Notes: generated by a model not told the origin, from the letters alone. DNA of 64,000 nucleotides from Eledone cirrhosa (GCA_964016885.1 OZ024743.1:187737647-187801646); one strand, 5' to 3'; shown: positions 1 through 12,240, counted from the stretch's first letter. Numbers and translations: made by a program.

Positions 1-430
1 TCCTATTTCCAATTCACCGAACGCTACTATCATGACTGTATGTGTGTGTTTGTATAAATGTATATGTGTGAATGTATATGTGTGAATGTATGTATGTTTG
101 TGTGAAGGTATGTGTATTTGTGTGAATGTCCGTGAGCGTGTATTTTTATAAGTTTGTGTTTGCGTGATTATAGTTATATACTCATACATATAAATGTATG
201 TATGTGCACACTCATGCGCGTCAGCGTGTAGAAAATCATAATCTCTCTATCTCTCTCATCATAATCTCTCTTTCTACATATATGGTAGTTGAAGTGGTGG
301 TGGTGGTGACGGTATACCGGAAGTGTAGAAATGTGAATGAAACTTTGAAAAGAAGTCAATTTTAAATTATTTATGTTTACGAAATTTAGTACATAAATTA
401 TGTAATATTCATTCATTATTTATTCAAAAT
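1..430. other. Gene-free TG/TA-rich sequence
   Basis: The first ~180 bases are an imperfect TGTATGTGTG-type microsatellite and 240-280 is CT-rich. The only open frames are short and low in complexity. I see no gene or recognisable element here. Confidence 0.6.
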
Positions 431-592
431 TAGGGCAGTGAATTGGCAGTATCGGTAGAGGGTTGGACATGCTTTCCAGCATAGTTACGTCCCTTTACGA
501 TCTGAGTTCAAATCCTGCCGAGGTTAACTTTGCCTTTCATTTATACAGAGGTCGATAACATAAAGTACCAGTAATACACTTCGGTGATGCCC
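431..592 (+). mobile_element. tRNA-derived SINE (family 1), 3' end missing
   Basis: The 5' part reads like a Pol III promoter: an A-box-like GGCAGTATCGGTAGAG and a B-box-like GAGTTCAAATCC at about 507-518. The family body follows (GGTTAACTTTGCCTTTCAT, then a GTCGATAA..TAAAGTACCAGTAAT segment). The usual ending (GCCTTGTGCC...AGTAGAAACAATTATT) is absent. The sequence instead passes into the 3' region of a Tx1-like LINE near 590, so this is a SINE broken by, or fused to, that LINE. Confidence 0.85.
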
Positions 593-1034
593 TGATTAAC
601 TTTTTCAAATTTCATTTGAAAAGGAAAATCAGGGTAGAGAGGTAAGTGCTCTCTTCCCAGCATTTTGTTGAAAGATGGGTGAGAAAAGCAAGTATGGCCC
701 GAGTGAATGGGCCTACTCTGAGTATGTGTCTGTAAATTAAAGGTGGAAAACTGGGAGAGGGCACTTGCCCTGGTGGTCAGGGTCACTGTGGTCTTTTAAT
801 GGGCTTTCTCCACAAATGTTCCTCGGAAGTCTCCCCCCTATTGGGGAATTTTTCTTTGGTATTTTATTACATCCTCTGTTTTTTTTACACGCAGAAATGC
901 CCATTTGTACCGTCTTGTATTGTCCTGTACTGTCCTTAATGTCTACTTTATGTAAACCCTTGCGGTTAATAAAGAAAACATTATTATTATTATTATTATT
1001 ATTGTTATTATTATTATTTTTGTTGTTGTTGGTG
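592..1034 (+). mobile_element. 5'-truncated Tx1-like LINE 3' end
   Basis: From about 590 the sequence parallels the 3' end of the long LINE at 6466-6945. It shares the last codons of ORF2, the stop, the CTTGCCCTGGTGGTCAGGGT block, the TTGGGGAATTTTTC block, a GTCAATAAAGAAAAC-like end and an (ATT)n tail (about 980-1016). Severe 5' truncation with a short tandem tail is the usual product of target-primed reverse transcription. Open frames here are shadows of the repeat. Confidence 0.85.
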
Positions 1035-1220
1035 GTGAAGCCACGCCTCTGATCGCCTCCAGTTTTTTTCAACGTTTTACCTCGGTTTCAACCGTTCTAA
1101 ACCTTTTATTCAAGTTTTAAATTTGATAAAAGTTTAGAAGTGACCCACCTAATACAGGGGTTCACTCGTAAATAATACGGCACCCCTTTACGGGGTGTCA
1201 TATTTGTGTAAAAATATTTC

Positions 1221-3185
1221 TTGAAAAAAAAAATGTCAACATGGATAAACACAAGAAAGAGAGGGAGCGCTGTCAGACAACACAGAGAGAGGGAGACTTT
1301 ATCAGCATGTCAACAAGACAGCGTTCCAGCGGAGGTAAATATAAGCGAAAATATTACGAAGGAAAAGAGGAACAATATCATTTTTAATGATATTGTTACA
1401 GATTTAAAATTACCAAATATTTCGAACACAAACAACAACAACAATAACACCAACAACAACACCATCAATAACAACAGCAACAACAAAAATAATAGTAGGA
1501 ACAGTATCAACAAAAACAACAATAATAACAACAGCAGTCACAATAACAGTAACAACAGCAACAGTACCAACGAAAACAACAATAACATTGATACCTGTAA
1601 CAGCGATCTCAGCACCACCAGTAAGACCAGTAGCGGCAGCAATAGTGGTGCTGATGAAAAAGGGTCCACTTCTTTTGCAGGTGTCGCCCGAAATATCGAG
1701 ACAATGTTAGTCACAGAGGAGGAGATGGCAGTCGCAAGGGCCATGGTGACAAGAAGCGCCAATAGAGTCTCCCTGAAACCTCCACCCGATTTTTTCAAGG
1801 ACCAACAGCTACGGACGGTGACTTACCGCACCATAAGCAAAATCTCACATCGGGTGGCTCAAATCCAAAAGGCCTTGGGGTTCGTCTGGGCAGACAAAAC
1901 CCGCATCACCCGAGGCAGAAAGTACGCCACAGTAGACGTACTTTTCGCCACACCCCAAGAAGCGAAGTCTCACTCTTCGGAAACCCTAAAGAGTGCGCTC
2001 CTACTGCAGGCAGAAAATTGTGAGGGTCAAAGTGACCCAGGTCCCACCTGATGTGCCCATACCTTGGCTGGCCGCGTCTGTCCTTGCTGGAATTGAGAAC
2101 AGGACGACCATGATGCAAGTAGAAAAATAGGGAGAGGGAACTGGTCAGGTATAGGCATGCAAATGCTTATACAAACTGACCAGGAATGTATCGACGCTAT
2201 CCCCGATATCATAGACATCTAGGAAGGACTCCAACTCCCTATAAGCATAGAAGGAAGACGGCCAAAATGTTATCTCTGTGGGTCTATGGGTCACCTCAGG
2301 GCCTTTTACCCGCAGAAGACAGCGAAGAAGAAGGCCCCTCTCCTTCCAATACCTGGTCCGCTGCTACCAAGTGCAGGGCAGGCAACAAATGCAGAAGCCC
2401 CTTCCATGGTGAGTAGGAAGGCAACATCTGTGGCACCTGTACCAAAGCCACGGACAACTAAAGCAGCAGCATCAGTAGCGGCAACACCAATAGCTACATT
2501 TGAAGTAGCTGCACCAGCAACAAAATTGCCGGAGAAGGCTCTACTACCACCACCAACAGCCGTGGAGCACATACCCCTCCCAGACGCCACGGAATCCGAC
2601 ATGGAGTTTGAGGTGGGAGTGAAGTGGCAAACGGTCACAAAAAAGAAAAAAGAAAAAAACCATTAGCTCCACCCTCCAAAAGCGAAGGCACACAAAGAGG
2701 GGTAAAGGCAGCAAGGAAACTTGCAGCAACACCACCACCATCAGCATCATACCATCACCATCACCACCACAAGCACCACCACCAACAACAACCACACCAC
2801 CACCAGCATCACCAAAAAACACCAACAACGCAAACAAAACAAAACACACACACCAAACAGCAACAAGAAGAAAACAGCAACAAAATCACCCCTCTCCCCA
2901 AAAAGTACACAGCCATAAACATGGCAAAAAAAGAACTCATACAATATATGAAGCAGCACACAGATGTCACAGAAAAAAAACTACTACACCCCACCAACAC
3001 CAAGAACTCTCCCGACAAACATAAGCATCATTGAAATCTCAATAAAACAAAAATTCCCCAACGCAGTTGGGGACTTCAGGAAGTCACTTACCAAGAGGAT
3101 ATACACTGACATCCTCTTGGAAACACCCATGACCAGCCAAAGGGACGGTTCTATTGTCCCTTCACCACACAATCAAGGTAAGTGA
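1221..3185 (+). pseudogene. LINE ORF1 (gag-like nucleic-acid-binding protein), frameshifted
   Basis: In LINEs, ORF1 coats the element's RNA. The first open segment (1221-2051, 276 aa) begins with a basic N-terminus, followed by a long Asn/Ser tract from AAC/AAT expansion (about residues 72-125) and then a compact conserved part. A frameshift ends it at 2051. A second frame (about 2240-2666) carries the zinc knuckle CYLCGSMGHLRAFY at 2268-2309, in which the last cysteine of the CX2CX4HX4C pattern is Tyr. A third segment (2624-3034) is His/Gln/Thr-rich from CAC/CAA expansion, and 2964-3185 is a further frame with a conserved-looking FPNAVGDFRKSLTKRI stretch. At least three frame changes are needed to read it through. 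Confidence 0.75.
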
Positions 3186-3215
3186 CCCTCTCGCTTTCCC
3201 CGTTTCTCATCCAAC

Positions 3216-6200
3216 ATGGCCGTATTCAGAATAGGCAGTATAAATGCATGTGGCCTGGGGTCATCTTGGAAGCAGGGTCACCTGCTCAACGACCCCAGGT
3301 CACTAAACATAGATGTGGTAGCCATCAATGAAACCAGAATCTCCGAAGCACAAGCCTTCACACCGATCTTCGGCGTCTACGATGTATACGCATCTCCCAG
3401 CCGTCCAGGAAAGGGATTGCCGTCCTTTTTCGAAGAGGCTTGGATCTCGCCATACGGGCCATCTTCCTAGACCCAGAAGGTGGTGCTGGGCGTGACCGGC
3501 AGCGAAGGCAATGCTTTCAGGCTAGTAGTCGTCTACGCCCCAACAGGGCAAGATGGCCAGATTTCTTCAGACGCCTAGAGACCTTTCTTGGAACGTCCCG
3601 CTCTTTAGTATTAGTGGGTGACTGGAACGGTATCTTGGATGCACGCTGGGATTGTGTGGGGCTAGTGGATAGGGGAGGAGGGTGCAAGAGCCTCACCAAC
3701 CTGCTCAGACGTTTTGAACTGTCTGACAGGTATCGACTGGATGACCCGAATGTGCCAATGTGGTCATGGACAAACCGCATCAGGTCATCCAGATCGTATC
3801 TCGATAGGGTATTCTGCAGAGAACTAAATAAGGCTAGTATAAGTTGTCCGCAATTTAAAATAGTCGACTACACAGACCACAAATTTGTGATCTGTGAGAT
3901 CGACATAGACAGACTTCATAGACAAGGGCCCGGTTACTGGAAGCTGAACGCGGCTTTCCCAGCGCGCAAAGTCTACAGAGACCAGATTAGCGTATTAGTT
4001 AAGCGGGCATTGACGGGAGCGGTCGTCAACAACAGGGGGTAGTTCGCCCTGAAAAGGACAATTAAAGTAGAGTCGATTAGGTTTAGCAAAGGACTAGTGA
4101 TAGAGGAAAATAGAGTAGAGGGAGAGCTAGTCAGAAAGTGAGAAGAGGTGTTTAGAACAGACAGGCATCGCAACCGACGTTTTGCAGCGAGATTGGCACT
4201 CAACCAATTCTTCAATGCAAAATACGAAAGCTGCATTGTCAGAGCTAGAGCGCGTGCTCTGAAACACGAGGGTACAAAATCCATCCAATGGGCGCAGGTG
4301 GCAGAGGCGCGACGTGGCAACAAAGCCACAATTCGGTCTTTGTCGGACCAAAACGGGTGCGTGTTGCTCAAACCCAAGCAGATGTATGAAGCTTTTCAGC
4401 AGGACTTTGCTGAACTGTTCGGGAGCAGCGTCGGGCTGGAGCGGCGCATGGACTTCAGTGCATAACTCGACGAACTGCCTCGGCTCTCGACTACCACAGC
4501 ACAGTGTTACAAAAAGCCAATAACAGCCGGTGAAATACGGGAAGCGATGGCTAACTGCACGAGGGGTAAATCGCCAGGTTTGAATGGTCTACCCTACAAG
4601 CTTTATGCATTTATGCCAGACTTGTTCGGTGACCTCTTGGCAGACGTCTACTGCAGCTGGCAGCAGAATGGGAGCATTCCTAGTTTTGAGAGCTGGGGAG
4701 CGGTGACGCTGCTGGGAAAAGACCCAAACAAGTGGGATGTTATCAATAATTTCATGCCCATAACCCTGCTAAACGCAGAGTTCAAGATTTTGGCGGAGGT
4801 GTTAGCAACGAGGTTGGCGCTTGTCGTCAAGGGTCTGGTGGGAAAGGTGCAGACATGCACCATTCCGGACAGATCCATACATTACAACCTCCACCTCCTG
4901 CGATACATCATAGAGAGGGTGGTTAAGGAACCTGGCACGGGTAGGGCCCTGATCAACTTGGATCAATCCAAAGCATTCGATAGGGTTGACCATCGGTACC
5001 TGGCGGCGGTCCTCGAGGCAGCCGGTTTCAGGCCCATTTTCAGGGGTTGAATCGCTGCGATGTACAGCGACATCTGCTCAGTTGTGAGGGTGTACGGTCA
5101 CATGTCGCAGCCGTTCTGTATCATGCGCTCGGTGCCAGGCTTGTCTCCTCTCATCCCTCTTGTACGTATTGGCTCTCGAGCCAATACTGCACAAACTGGG
5201 GGCGATGAGGGGCGTCCCACATGAACTAGCATGCGGGAAATCCGAGTTGGCTTGCGCCGATGACGTCACCGTGGTGGTGTCGAGCACCAGACACGTCCAG
5301 ATACTCGGCACCGCTTTCAATGAATACGAAGCGGTGACAGGAGCAAAGATAAACCAGGACAAGTCGGTGGGCTTGCAGCTCGGCACCTGGAGAGGCAAGT
5401 CCATGCCGTCCGACACTGTCGTGGAGCGTTGGTCGGACGGACCGGTTAAATTGCTCGGGGTCTGGTTCGGACCGGACCTCCAGATGGAGAAAAACTGGAA
5501 CGACGTGACGAGCAAGGTGGGCTCCCTCACCCAGAAATGGGCCGAGAGGAAGCTGTCCCTGAAAGGCCGGTCGGAGGGGGCATCGCATCCGTCATCTGCT
5601 ACCGCCTCAACATCGTCCCTTGTCCCGGCCCAACTCTCACCAAAATGGAGAGCCTCCTCTTCCGCTTTTTGTGGAAGGGACATGCTCCCATGGTCAGACG
5701 ATCCATCTGCTGTCAACACCCGTTGCGTGGAGGACTGGGCATGCCATGGTTGATGATGCAAAAACATGCGCTGAGGCTGCGACATCTCTGATGCTTCCTT
5801 GATAGTGAACAGGTGTGGTCGCCGTTTGCCAGGCATGTTTTCACACAGCTCGTCTCTTTGACGGAGCTGCAGTCCTGGGTCAGAAAAAGACCGAGGGATA
5901 GCGCTTGGAAACTGGAATGTCTCCAGGCGCTCACTGTCCTCTGCCAGCTGGGCACCAGTATTGGTGGAACATCCACCTCGGCGTTCTATAGAGGACTAGT
6001 GGAGGGGAAGAGTGACAACGTTCTCAGAGAGATCCTGGGTGTCGATAAGATCAGCTGTTTGCTCTCTTCCGGAGAACTTTCAGCCCCGGGCCTATGGATA
6101 ACTTCCAAAAATCTCTGGCCTGGCAGTGCTATTGGGGAGCGCTGCCTGTTCAAGCTAAGCTCTACAGGCACGGAAGTGCCATCAGCCGATCCTGTCCGAA

Positions 6201-6609
6201 AAGCACGCAGAGTGACGAAACCGTCGCACATGCACTCATTCAGTGCCCGAACATTGCTGACTTGTGGGGCTATGTCGAACAGTTGCTGTCGCGTGTAGGA
6301 CTGATCCAGTTATCGACTGAGTTCATTGTGCAGGTGGTCTCGCCGTCTTCCTTCGAGGAGGAAGGGCAGGCGGTTTTCATCTGCCTGGTGGCCATGGTGA
6401 AAGAGATTGCGTGGTGGACAAGGTTGAAAGGGTTAAAGACAGACACTTTCCTCTTCGGCGAATCCCTAATTAACTTTTTCAAGTTTCACTTGAAGAGGAA
6501 AATCAGGGTGGAGAAGCAAGTGCTGCCTTCTAGCAAGTTTGTTGAAAGGTGGGTGAATGTAGCGAGAATGGTCCGAGTGAACGGGACCGCTCTGAATATA
6601 TGTCTGTAG
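3216..6609 (+). pseudogene. LINE ORF2: APE endonuclease, reverse transcriptase, zinc-binding tail; frameshifted
   Basis: ORF2 nicks target DNA and copies the element RNA at the nick. The endonuclease spans about 3216-3920 in two frames, with motifs SINACGL, INETRI, VGDWN, YLDRVF and YTDHKFV. The RT follows from about 4540, with KSPGLNGLPYKLY, PITLLNAEFKILAEVLATRL, LINLDQSKAFDRVDH and the catalytic box as ACADDVTVVV (5250-5279, Cys in place of the usual Tyr of YADD). A C-terminal Cys/His segment (about 6180-6260; SCPKSTQSDETVAHALIQC, then PNIADLW) matches the zinc-binding domain of Tx1/L1-type RTs. Open pieces lie at 3216-3470, 3440-4042, 4148-4465, 4547-5050, 5160-5753, 5813-6298 and 6094-6609. 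The gene is a pseudogene. Confidence 0.85.
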
Positions 6610-6899
6610 TTTGAGAAATGGAAAAATTGAGAGAGGCCGCTTGCCCTGGTGGTCAGGGTGGCCGTGGTCTTTTGTGCGGTTTTCGCCACAAGTAACCCTC
6701 GGAGGTTTCCCCCCTGTTGGGGAATTTTTCATTGTTTCAATTTTCATTTTATTGTTTATATATATATATATGTTTTATGTCTTTTTTCTTTTCTTATATA
6801 AATAATAAAAATATTTACATGCACAAAACCCACATCGTACCGTCCTGTTCCGTCTGTGATGTTTTTCTTGATGTCAGCCCTTGTGGTCAATAAAGAAAA

Positions 6900-6945
<46 letters not shown>

Positions 6946-9200
6946 TGATGTTGTTGTTGTTCAATCTATCAATACTTGTGTGCACATCACTCCATAAGTT
7001 TTGTTAATTTTCATGTGTTTACATAACATTTACTGTTATATTTTTGTCGCAAACTCTCAATAGGGTGCTATACATTACCCTTTGAAAAGAGACCCCATAA
7101 TATTTTGGTCCTTAGCCCAAATGTTTCAACCATATTTTATTTTTCATGCCTACTAGCATAAAAAACAATGGTGGAGATATACTTGTCTTTGAGTTAGCTA
7201 TCAAGTGGCAGTAACTCAAAGGTCAACAGTAATGTCACCACTGTTACCATGACCACCACTACATGCAACAAGACCACTGTCGCCAACAATATCAAAAACA
7301 ACAGTAATAATGGCAACGAAAACAAAAACAACAACAATGAGAATAAAAACAACAGCAGCAGTAACAACTACAGCAACAACAAAAGTAGCAACAGCAATAG
7401 CAACAAAAATAGCAGCAGCAGCAACAATGGCAACGACAAGAACAGAGCAACAATAACAACAGCAAAAATTACATGGGCATCTACACCAGCATAAACAATG
7501 AAACTATTCAATATAGACTTGAGTAAGAGGGATGAATGTTTGGTTCAGGCAGCGAAAATTGTAAAAGTTGAAAAACCTGAAGCATTAGTAGCAACAGAGA
7601 GAAACACTCTCATTTATTGGCATTAAATCCCAAAAGCCGAAGCTGTCCCCACCATCCCAAATGGAGGCAGCTCGAAGGGTTTAATGCCAGTCGTTCATCA
7701 TGTGGTGAAGGCCAAGCAGTTTGAGAGCATCCTTGTGTTCTTCAATAGCGAGGCCCTTGCAAAAAAGTACTCTATGTTCCCCTGTAAAGTGGCCAATATA
7801 TTTTGTTTCCTTCTCACATGGAAAGAAGGACACTGAAAATATGCATTGCTGGGATCCAACCAGCAATAGACATCAGGTGGATTTTAGCATGCATAGTGCT
7901 AGAACAAAGCAAAACTCTCCTCAGGGTAATGGGTACCAGATTAAGAACTGGTCTGGGACAAGTCTGGAGATACTTCTCCAGATCAAACCAGAAAAAAATT
8001 GAAAAGATCCCAGAGCTAATTTGCCTTCCAGGTGGTGTGGAGCTAAATGTCATAGTTGAAGGTAAAACGTTTTACTGTCATTTTTGCGAGAAAACAGGCA
8101 TTTAAGAGCTTTTTGTACTTAACAGAAGACAGGGAAACACAAGGTCGCCTTGCTGGTAACACCAGAACCTCAACAGCAACAACAACAACAACAGTAACTG
8201 AATCACCAACACCACCACCAACAGCAACAACAAAACCAACAATTCCACCAATATCAGCAACAGACTCCAACAAATTATCCAGGAGGTTTGTCAAAATATC
8301 TCTCCCTCCCCCTCTCTTTCTCTCTTTGTTTCCTCTAAACACATAGAGGACTAGTGGTGGGCAAGTGCAACAACATTCTCAGAGAGGCCGAGGGGACCAG
8401 TAAAATCAAACTGACCAGACTGTTCTCGAGAACTTTTGAACCAGAGATGATAGACCAAATCCCTGAATTTGTAGTGCTATCAGGGGTCATTGAAGGTTTA
8501 AGCTAAACAGTACAGACACAGATGTGGGGTCAGACAGACCTGTGCAATATGTGTTCAGAACAACAAAAATATTCTGCACACACTCATCCAGTGTCTGTTC
8601 ATTACTGAACTGCTGAGTTTTGTTGAACAGTTGCTATCTCATGTAAGACAGAACTGCCTATCAACCAAATCCATCATGAAAATGGTCCCACGATTTTCTT
8701 TTGGCAGGGAAGGGCAGGCAGTTTTCTACTGCTTTGTAGCTGTGGTGAAAAAGATTGTGTGGTGGACATGGTTGAAAGGACTAAAGACAGACACTTTCCT
8801 CTGAGGCCAAGCCCTCATCATCTTTTTCAAGTTTCACTTGGAAATTAAGGTGAGGTTGTAGAGGGAAGTGCTGCGCCCCAGTACTTTTGTTAAAAGGTGA
8901 GGGAATATAGCAATAATGGCCAATGTGAATATGCACCTGTAAGCTAGCTAGTTTGGAGAGGAGAAGAGTGCCCTCCTTGGTTGCACTTGGAGGGTTGGGT
9001 GGTTTAGAATTGGAGTCAGCCCTGGATATTATTGGAGAATTTTATTGTTATATAATTTAATTTTATACATTTTTACTCATTTTGTTTTTTATAAGTCACC
9101 ACTGTCCCTGATTTTTTTTGTATTATTTCCTATATGTCAGCCCTTGTGGTCAATAAGGAAATTTTTCTTTTTCATATTATTGTTGTTGTTTTTAATTTTG
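6946..9200 (+). mobile_element. Internally deleted Tx1-like LINE derivative
   Basis: The left part is a poly-Asn ORF1 of the same general type (7249-7494), then ORF1 C-terminal sequence to about 8105. Near 8344 the sequence jumps to the ORF2 tail: AGAGGACTAGTGG at 8346 corresponds to 5991 in the full copy. From there it follows the full copy's zinc-binding region and 3' UTR, ending with a GTCAGCCCTTGTGGTCAATAA block at about 9137. Endonuclease and RT are missing altogether. It could be a non-autonomous derivative or one-off deletion. The 5' limit is uncertain. Confidence 0.75.
7249..8105 (+). pseudogene. ORF1 remnant with poly-Asn tract and broken zinc knuckle
   Basis: The first frame (7249-7494) is almost entirely Asn, Ser and Lys from AAC/AAT/AGC expansion, like the poly-Asn part of the ORF1 at 1221. 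A later frame (7803-8105) encodes EKIPELICLPGGVELNV-like sequence (with small differences) and a knuckle start, YCHFCEKTG, directly followed by Ile and a stop where His is expected. It is non-functional. Confidence 0.6.
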
Positions 9201-10797
9201 TTGTTATTCTCCCCTTGAAGCTTCACCCTAAATAATAGATGGATGATAATAAAAGATTAGAGAAAGGAATCATTCTGACACATACAGATCTACCCATAGA
9301 TATATGAGTACTTAGCTAGAGAAAGTAATCATTAATCCTTGTTAAATATTGATTTTGTATATATTTTTTGTTAGCCACAATCATGTTTTTAATGTGTTTT
9401 TCATCGTTCTTTTTATTGTTTTGCTTTTTTTATAGCTTAGACCAATGTACGAAAGCAAACCAAGTAATATAATACATTGCCACAAATTGTTAGTTTTACT
9501 ATTTGCTTTCTATTCACCCTACTTCAGCCTCCCCTACCACCCACTGCTACTTAGAATTAATACCTCCACCATTCATCTACACATTTTACCATTTTTCTAT
9601 TGAAGAATATATCTCCTTTTGATTTAGTTTAAGTACTTTTTATTTATCTTATTGAATACAAATCACCATCGCCATCATCATATTAATACTACCCCCCCCC
9701 CCCCCATAACCCCTTCCACCACCACAGTCACCATCACCACCCCAAACAACAACAATAGCAGAAACAAAAAGAACAATATCAAAATTACAGCCAGCACCAA
9801 TTGAAGGAACTATATAAATACATGAGGTAGTGGGCTTCCTTTCCCGATTAGATTACTTTGCTTTTATATATACTCTTGAGTGCTACTGGTAACATGTAAC
9901 CCAGTACAACCTGTCACATGGTTGGGTCATCAGTGACTAAACCGGCAACCTTATCATGTTTACCTGGTGAGGAGGGTGATTTTGAACACCCCTGCAGGAC
10001 GGAAAAGAGCAGAGGAACTCATGTGAGTTAACAACCATCCAATAGTGTATACATATGTAAATATGTATATGTTAATTTCAGAGTGTGCAGAGCTGTTTTG
10101 TACTGGTGTGCACTGGTTGGCACTGGACAGTCTTTCATGGCATGCCTGTGTATCCCGATGCTTGTTCACAATGCTCCTCAGTGAACTGATGATGTGTAAT
10201 ATATGCTCATTTAAGCTGAGCATCTAACCTCTCCCAGTTCGACGACTGATCTGCCTGGTGTAAATGCACATCTTACATGAGGTGCCTCTGAAATAGCAGA
10301 ACAGGTCAGATCTAGAAGAGTAAGCCTCAATAAAAATCCTGCTTGTCTCATAGTAAACAATAGCTCATTTGACAATCATCAGTTTAATTAGATGACCTTG
10401 GTGTTGTGAACACCAGTGGCTTTGCAGATGATTGACTATTAATTCAACAATGGGTTGACACAACTTCTCCAATAGCAGAGAAATCTACTCTATGAGTATG
10501 CAGGTATAGTGAGCCACATACATTCTAGCCATTAGAAAAAGCAAAATGAATTCTTTGCCTTCGATGAGGTATGACTTAAGAAGATATATGACACCTTCAA
10601 TATCTGAATTTGTTTTCATTAACAAATGTTTCATCAACAAAGGAAAAGCAGTGCTGTTTTAAGAGCCTCCATAACTGGCAAGGCGAGGAAGACATCCTCA
10701 AACTGGGGATCTTTCCCAAATGCTTACAATGAAGTAGACTCCAAGTGATAGAATTAAACCAGATACCCTTTTAAATGTAGCATATAAAAAGGCCACA
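9201..10797. other. Unassigned AT-rich sequence
   Basis: No convincing coding frame. A 14-base C run sits at 9692-9705, followed by CAC/CAA-rich sequence to about 9770. The stretch 9820-10300 is slightly more GC-rich and may be an old repeat I do not recognise. Confidence 0.5.
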
Positions 10798-10890
10798 TCA
10801 GGATTTGATCTCAGATTATTAAGAGCAGGAGCAAACACAACAAGGCATCTAACTTGAAGCTCTACTAACTCTGCCAATCTACTGCCCTAG
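10798..10890 (-). mobile_element. Family 1 SINE fragment (tRNA-like head)
   Basis: On the minus strand this is the promoter half of the family 1 SINE: complement of CTCTACTAACTCTGCCAATC gives the A-box side, and AGGATTTGATCTCAG is a B-box relic. It is diverged and lacks the body on its own side. Confidence 0.55.
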
Positions 10891-10900
10891 TTGGTTACTT

Positions 10901-11150
10901 TATTTAATTGACCTCCAAAAGGATGAAAGATAAAGTTGAACTAAATAGATTTAAAGCAATTTCTTCTGGTTCTCTTCAATTTGACTTCAACTCCCATTCA
11001 GATCAACTTTGCTTTTCATCCTTTTGGAGTTAATTGAATAAATCGTTTGAGTCATTAGAGGTTTGAACCAAATTCCTTGTAATATTTATTCTGGCTCTCT
11101 GCAATCTAGTACAAGGAATTTTGTTTGACCCCCTAATGACTTAACCAATT
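10901..11150. repeat. Two adjacent inverted repeats
   Basis: The first pair is 10901-10939 with 11003-11040, both resembling the CTTTGCCTTTCATCC body of the family 1 SINE, so this looks like two SINE pieces head to head. The second pair is 11041-11081 with 11110-11150 (GTCATTAG...TTCCTTGTA and its near complement). The arms are imperfect. Confidence 0.65.
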
Positions 11151-11884
11151 CCCCATCTATATATTCGCTTATATTAATTTCCGAATACTGATTATGTCAC
11201 TGTATGATCACAGTGTTGGCATGTTTGAAGTAACTCTTTGGATGCCAGTCTGTCATTCATTCCAAGTAAGAAAACATCTCATTTTAAACTGATTATATTT
11301 AAATTAAAGTCTTCCATCAATTAAATTTATTTAGCAAGATTTTAATTTCTATAAAACTGTACCATAAGAAAATATTTAAGATGTGCTTTATATATACATA
11401 GCAAACAGCATCTACATACATTCAACGCTAACTATTATGATAAAAGTAGAAGATAAGAAAACCAAACGGAGAAAAATGTAGAAAAGTGTAAAATGGTAAA
11501 GATAGGTGCAAAAGTTTAGAAACAGACATTAGAATGGAATCTAGAAAAGACTAAGTGTGATTGGTGTCAAACAACAACAAAAAAACAAAAAAAAACGGAC
11601 ACATATGATTGTAAATTCATAAAGGTAGAATAAACCAGAAGCCTATGAAACTGGCTACTAAGTTTCCAAAAGCTGTAGTAGAATTGTGTTAGTGACAAGA
11701 TCACAGTGGTGTGACAATAACTTTGTTATCACACAAAATAAATGAAAAATTAACATGTAGGGTTTTGTGAGGCTCTAGAGGGTTAAAATGGCTTTTCTGT
11801 TAGGCAACTCCTTTAGTTTCAGTATGCAAATTCAGATCAAGTCCCTGGTCAAACAAATACAACTCTTGGCTTCAAATATTTTGT
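11151..11884. other. No recognisable feature
   Basis: AT-rich sequence with no open frame of note and no repeat that I can match elsewhere in the window. Confidence 0.5.
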
Positions 11885-12240
11885 AAAAACCATTTGAAAA
11901 GTGGAATGTAAATGTAAGAGAAAGGCAGAGCTTAGATGAGCTGAGGAAGAAGCTAGGCTTAAGAGAGATATGATAATGATGTGCAGGAAAGATGACTGCA
12001 CTGGTACAGACATGATACACATAGATGATGATCACTGAGTAAAGAAGTTCCAGGAAATCCCAGTGGAAGGAAGCTGCAGTAGAGGTAGACCAAGAAAAAT
12101 ATGGACAGAGCTTATCTCAAGTCACTGAAACTCACAGAGGAGATGACAAAGGAATGCAACAAGTGGAGAGATGCTGTGCTGAAAAGAACCTATCCAATGT
12201 ATGCAAGCATGGAAAAATGGATGTAAAAATGATGATGATG
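11885..12240 (+). mobile_element. RTE-like LINE 3' end, diverged
   Basis: The stretch parallels the C-terminal coding end of the LINE at 34380-34735: CCAGGAAATCCCAGTGGAAG, GGTAGACCAAGAAAAATATG, TCACTGAAACTCACAG, AAGTGGAGAGATGCTGTGCTG and GCAAGCATGGAAAAATGGATG, ending in an ATGATGATG tail. Stops and frameshifts are frequent, so it is an old copy. Confidence 0.75.

Larger units (their letters stand above)
1036..6945 (+). mobile_element. Near-full-length Tx1/L1-like non-LTR retrotransposon (degenerate)
   Basis: The layout is a ~180-nt 5' leader, ORF1 (1221-3185), ORF2 (3216-6609), a short 3' UTR and an (ATT)n tail ending near 6945. The RT spelling (LDQSKAFDRVDH and a YVLALEPIL-like motif) resembles the Tx1 branch of the L1 group; that placement is from memory of the family and not from a tree. 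The element follows directly on another LINE tail, so tandem insertion is likely. Several frameshifts and stops make it inactive. The exact 5' end is uncertain by tens of bases. Confidence 0.85.

Noticed and set aside
737..1072. Frames of 95-111 codons on both strands
   Set aside because: They run through the 3' UTR and ATT tail of a LINE; the poly-Asn or poly-Leu part is the tail.
5078..5836. 252-codon minus-strand frame
   Set aside because: Antisense shadow of the LINE RT on the plus strand.
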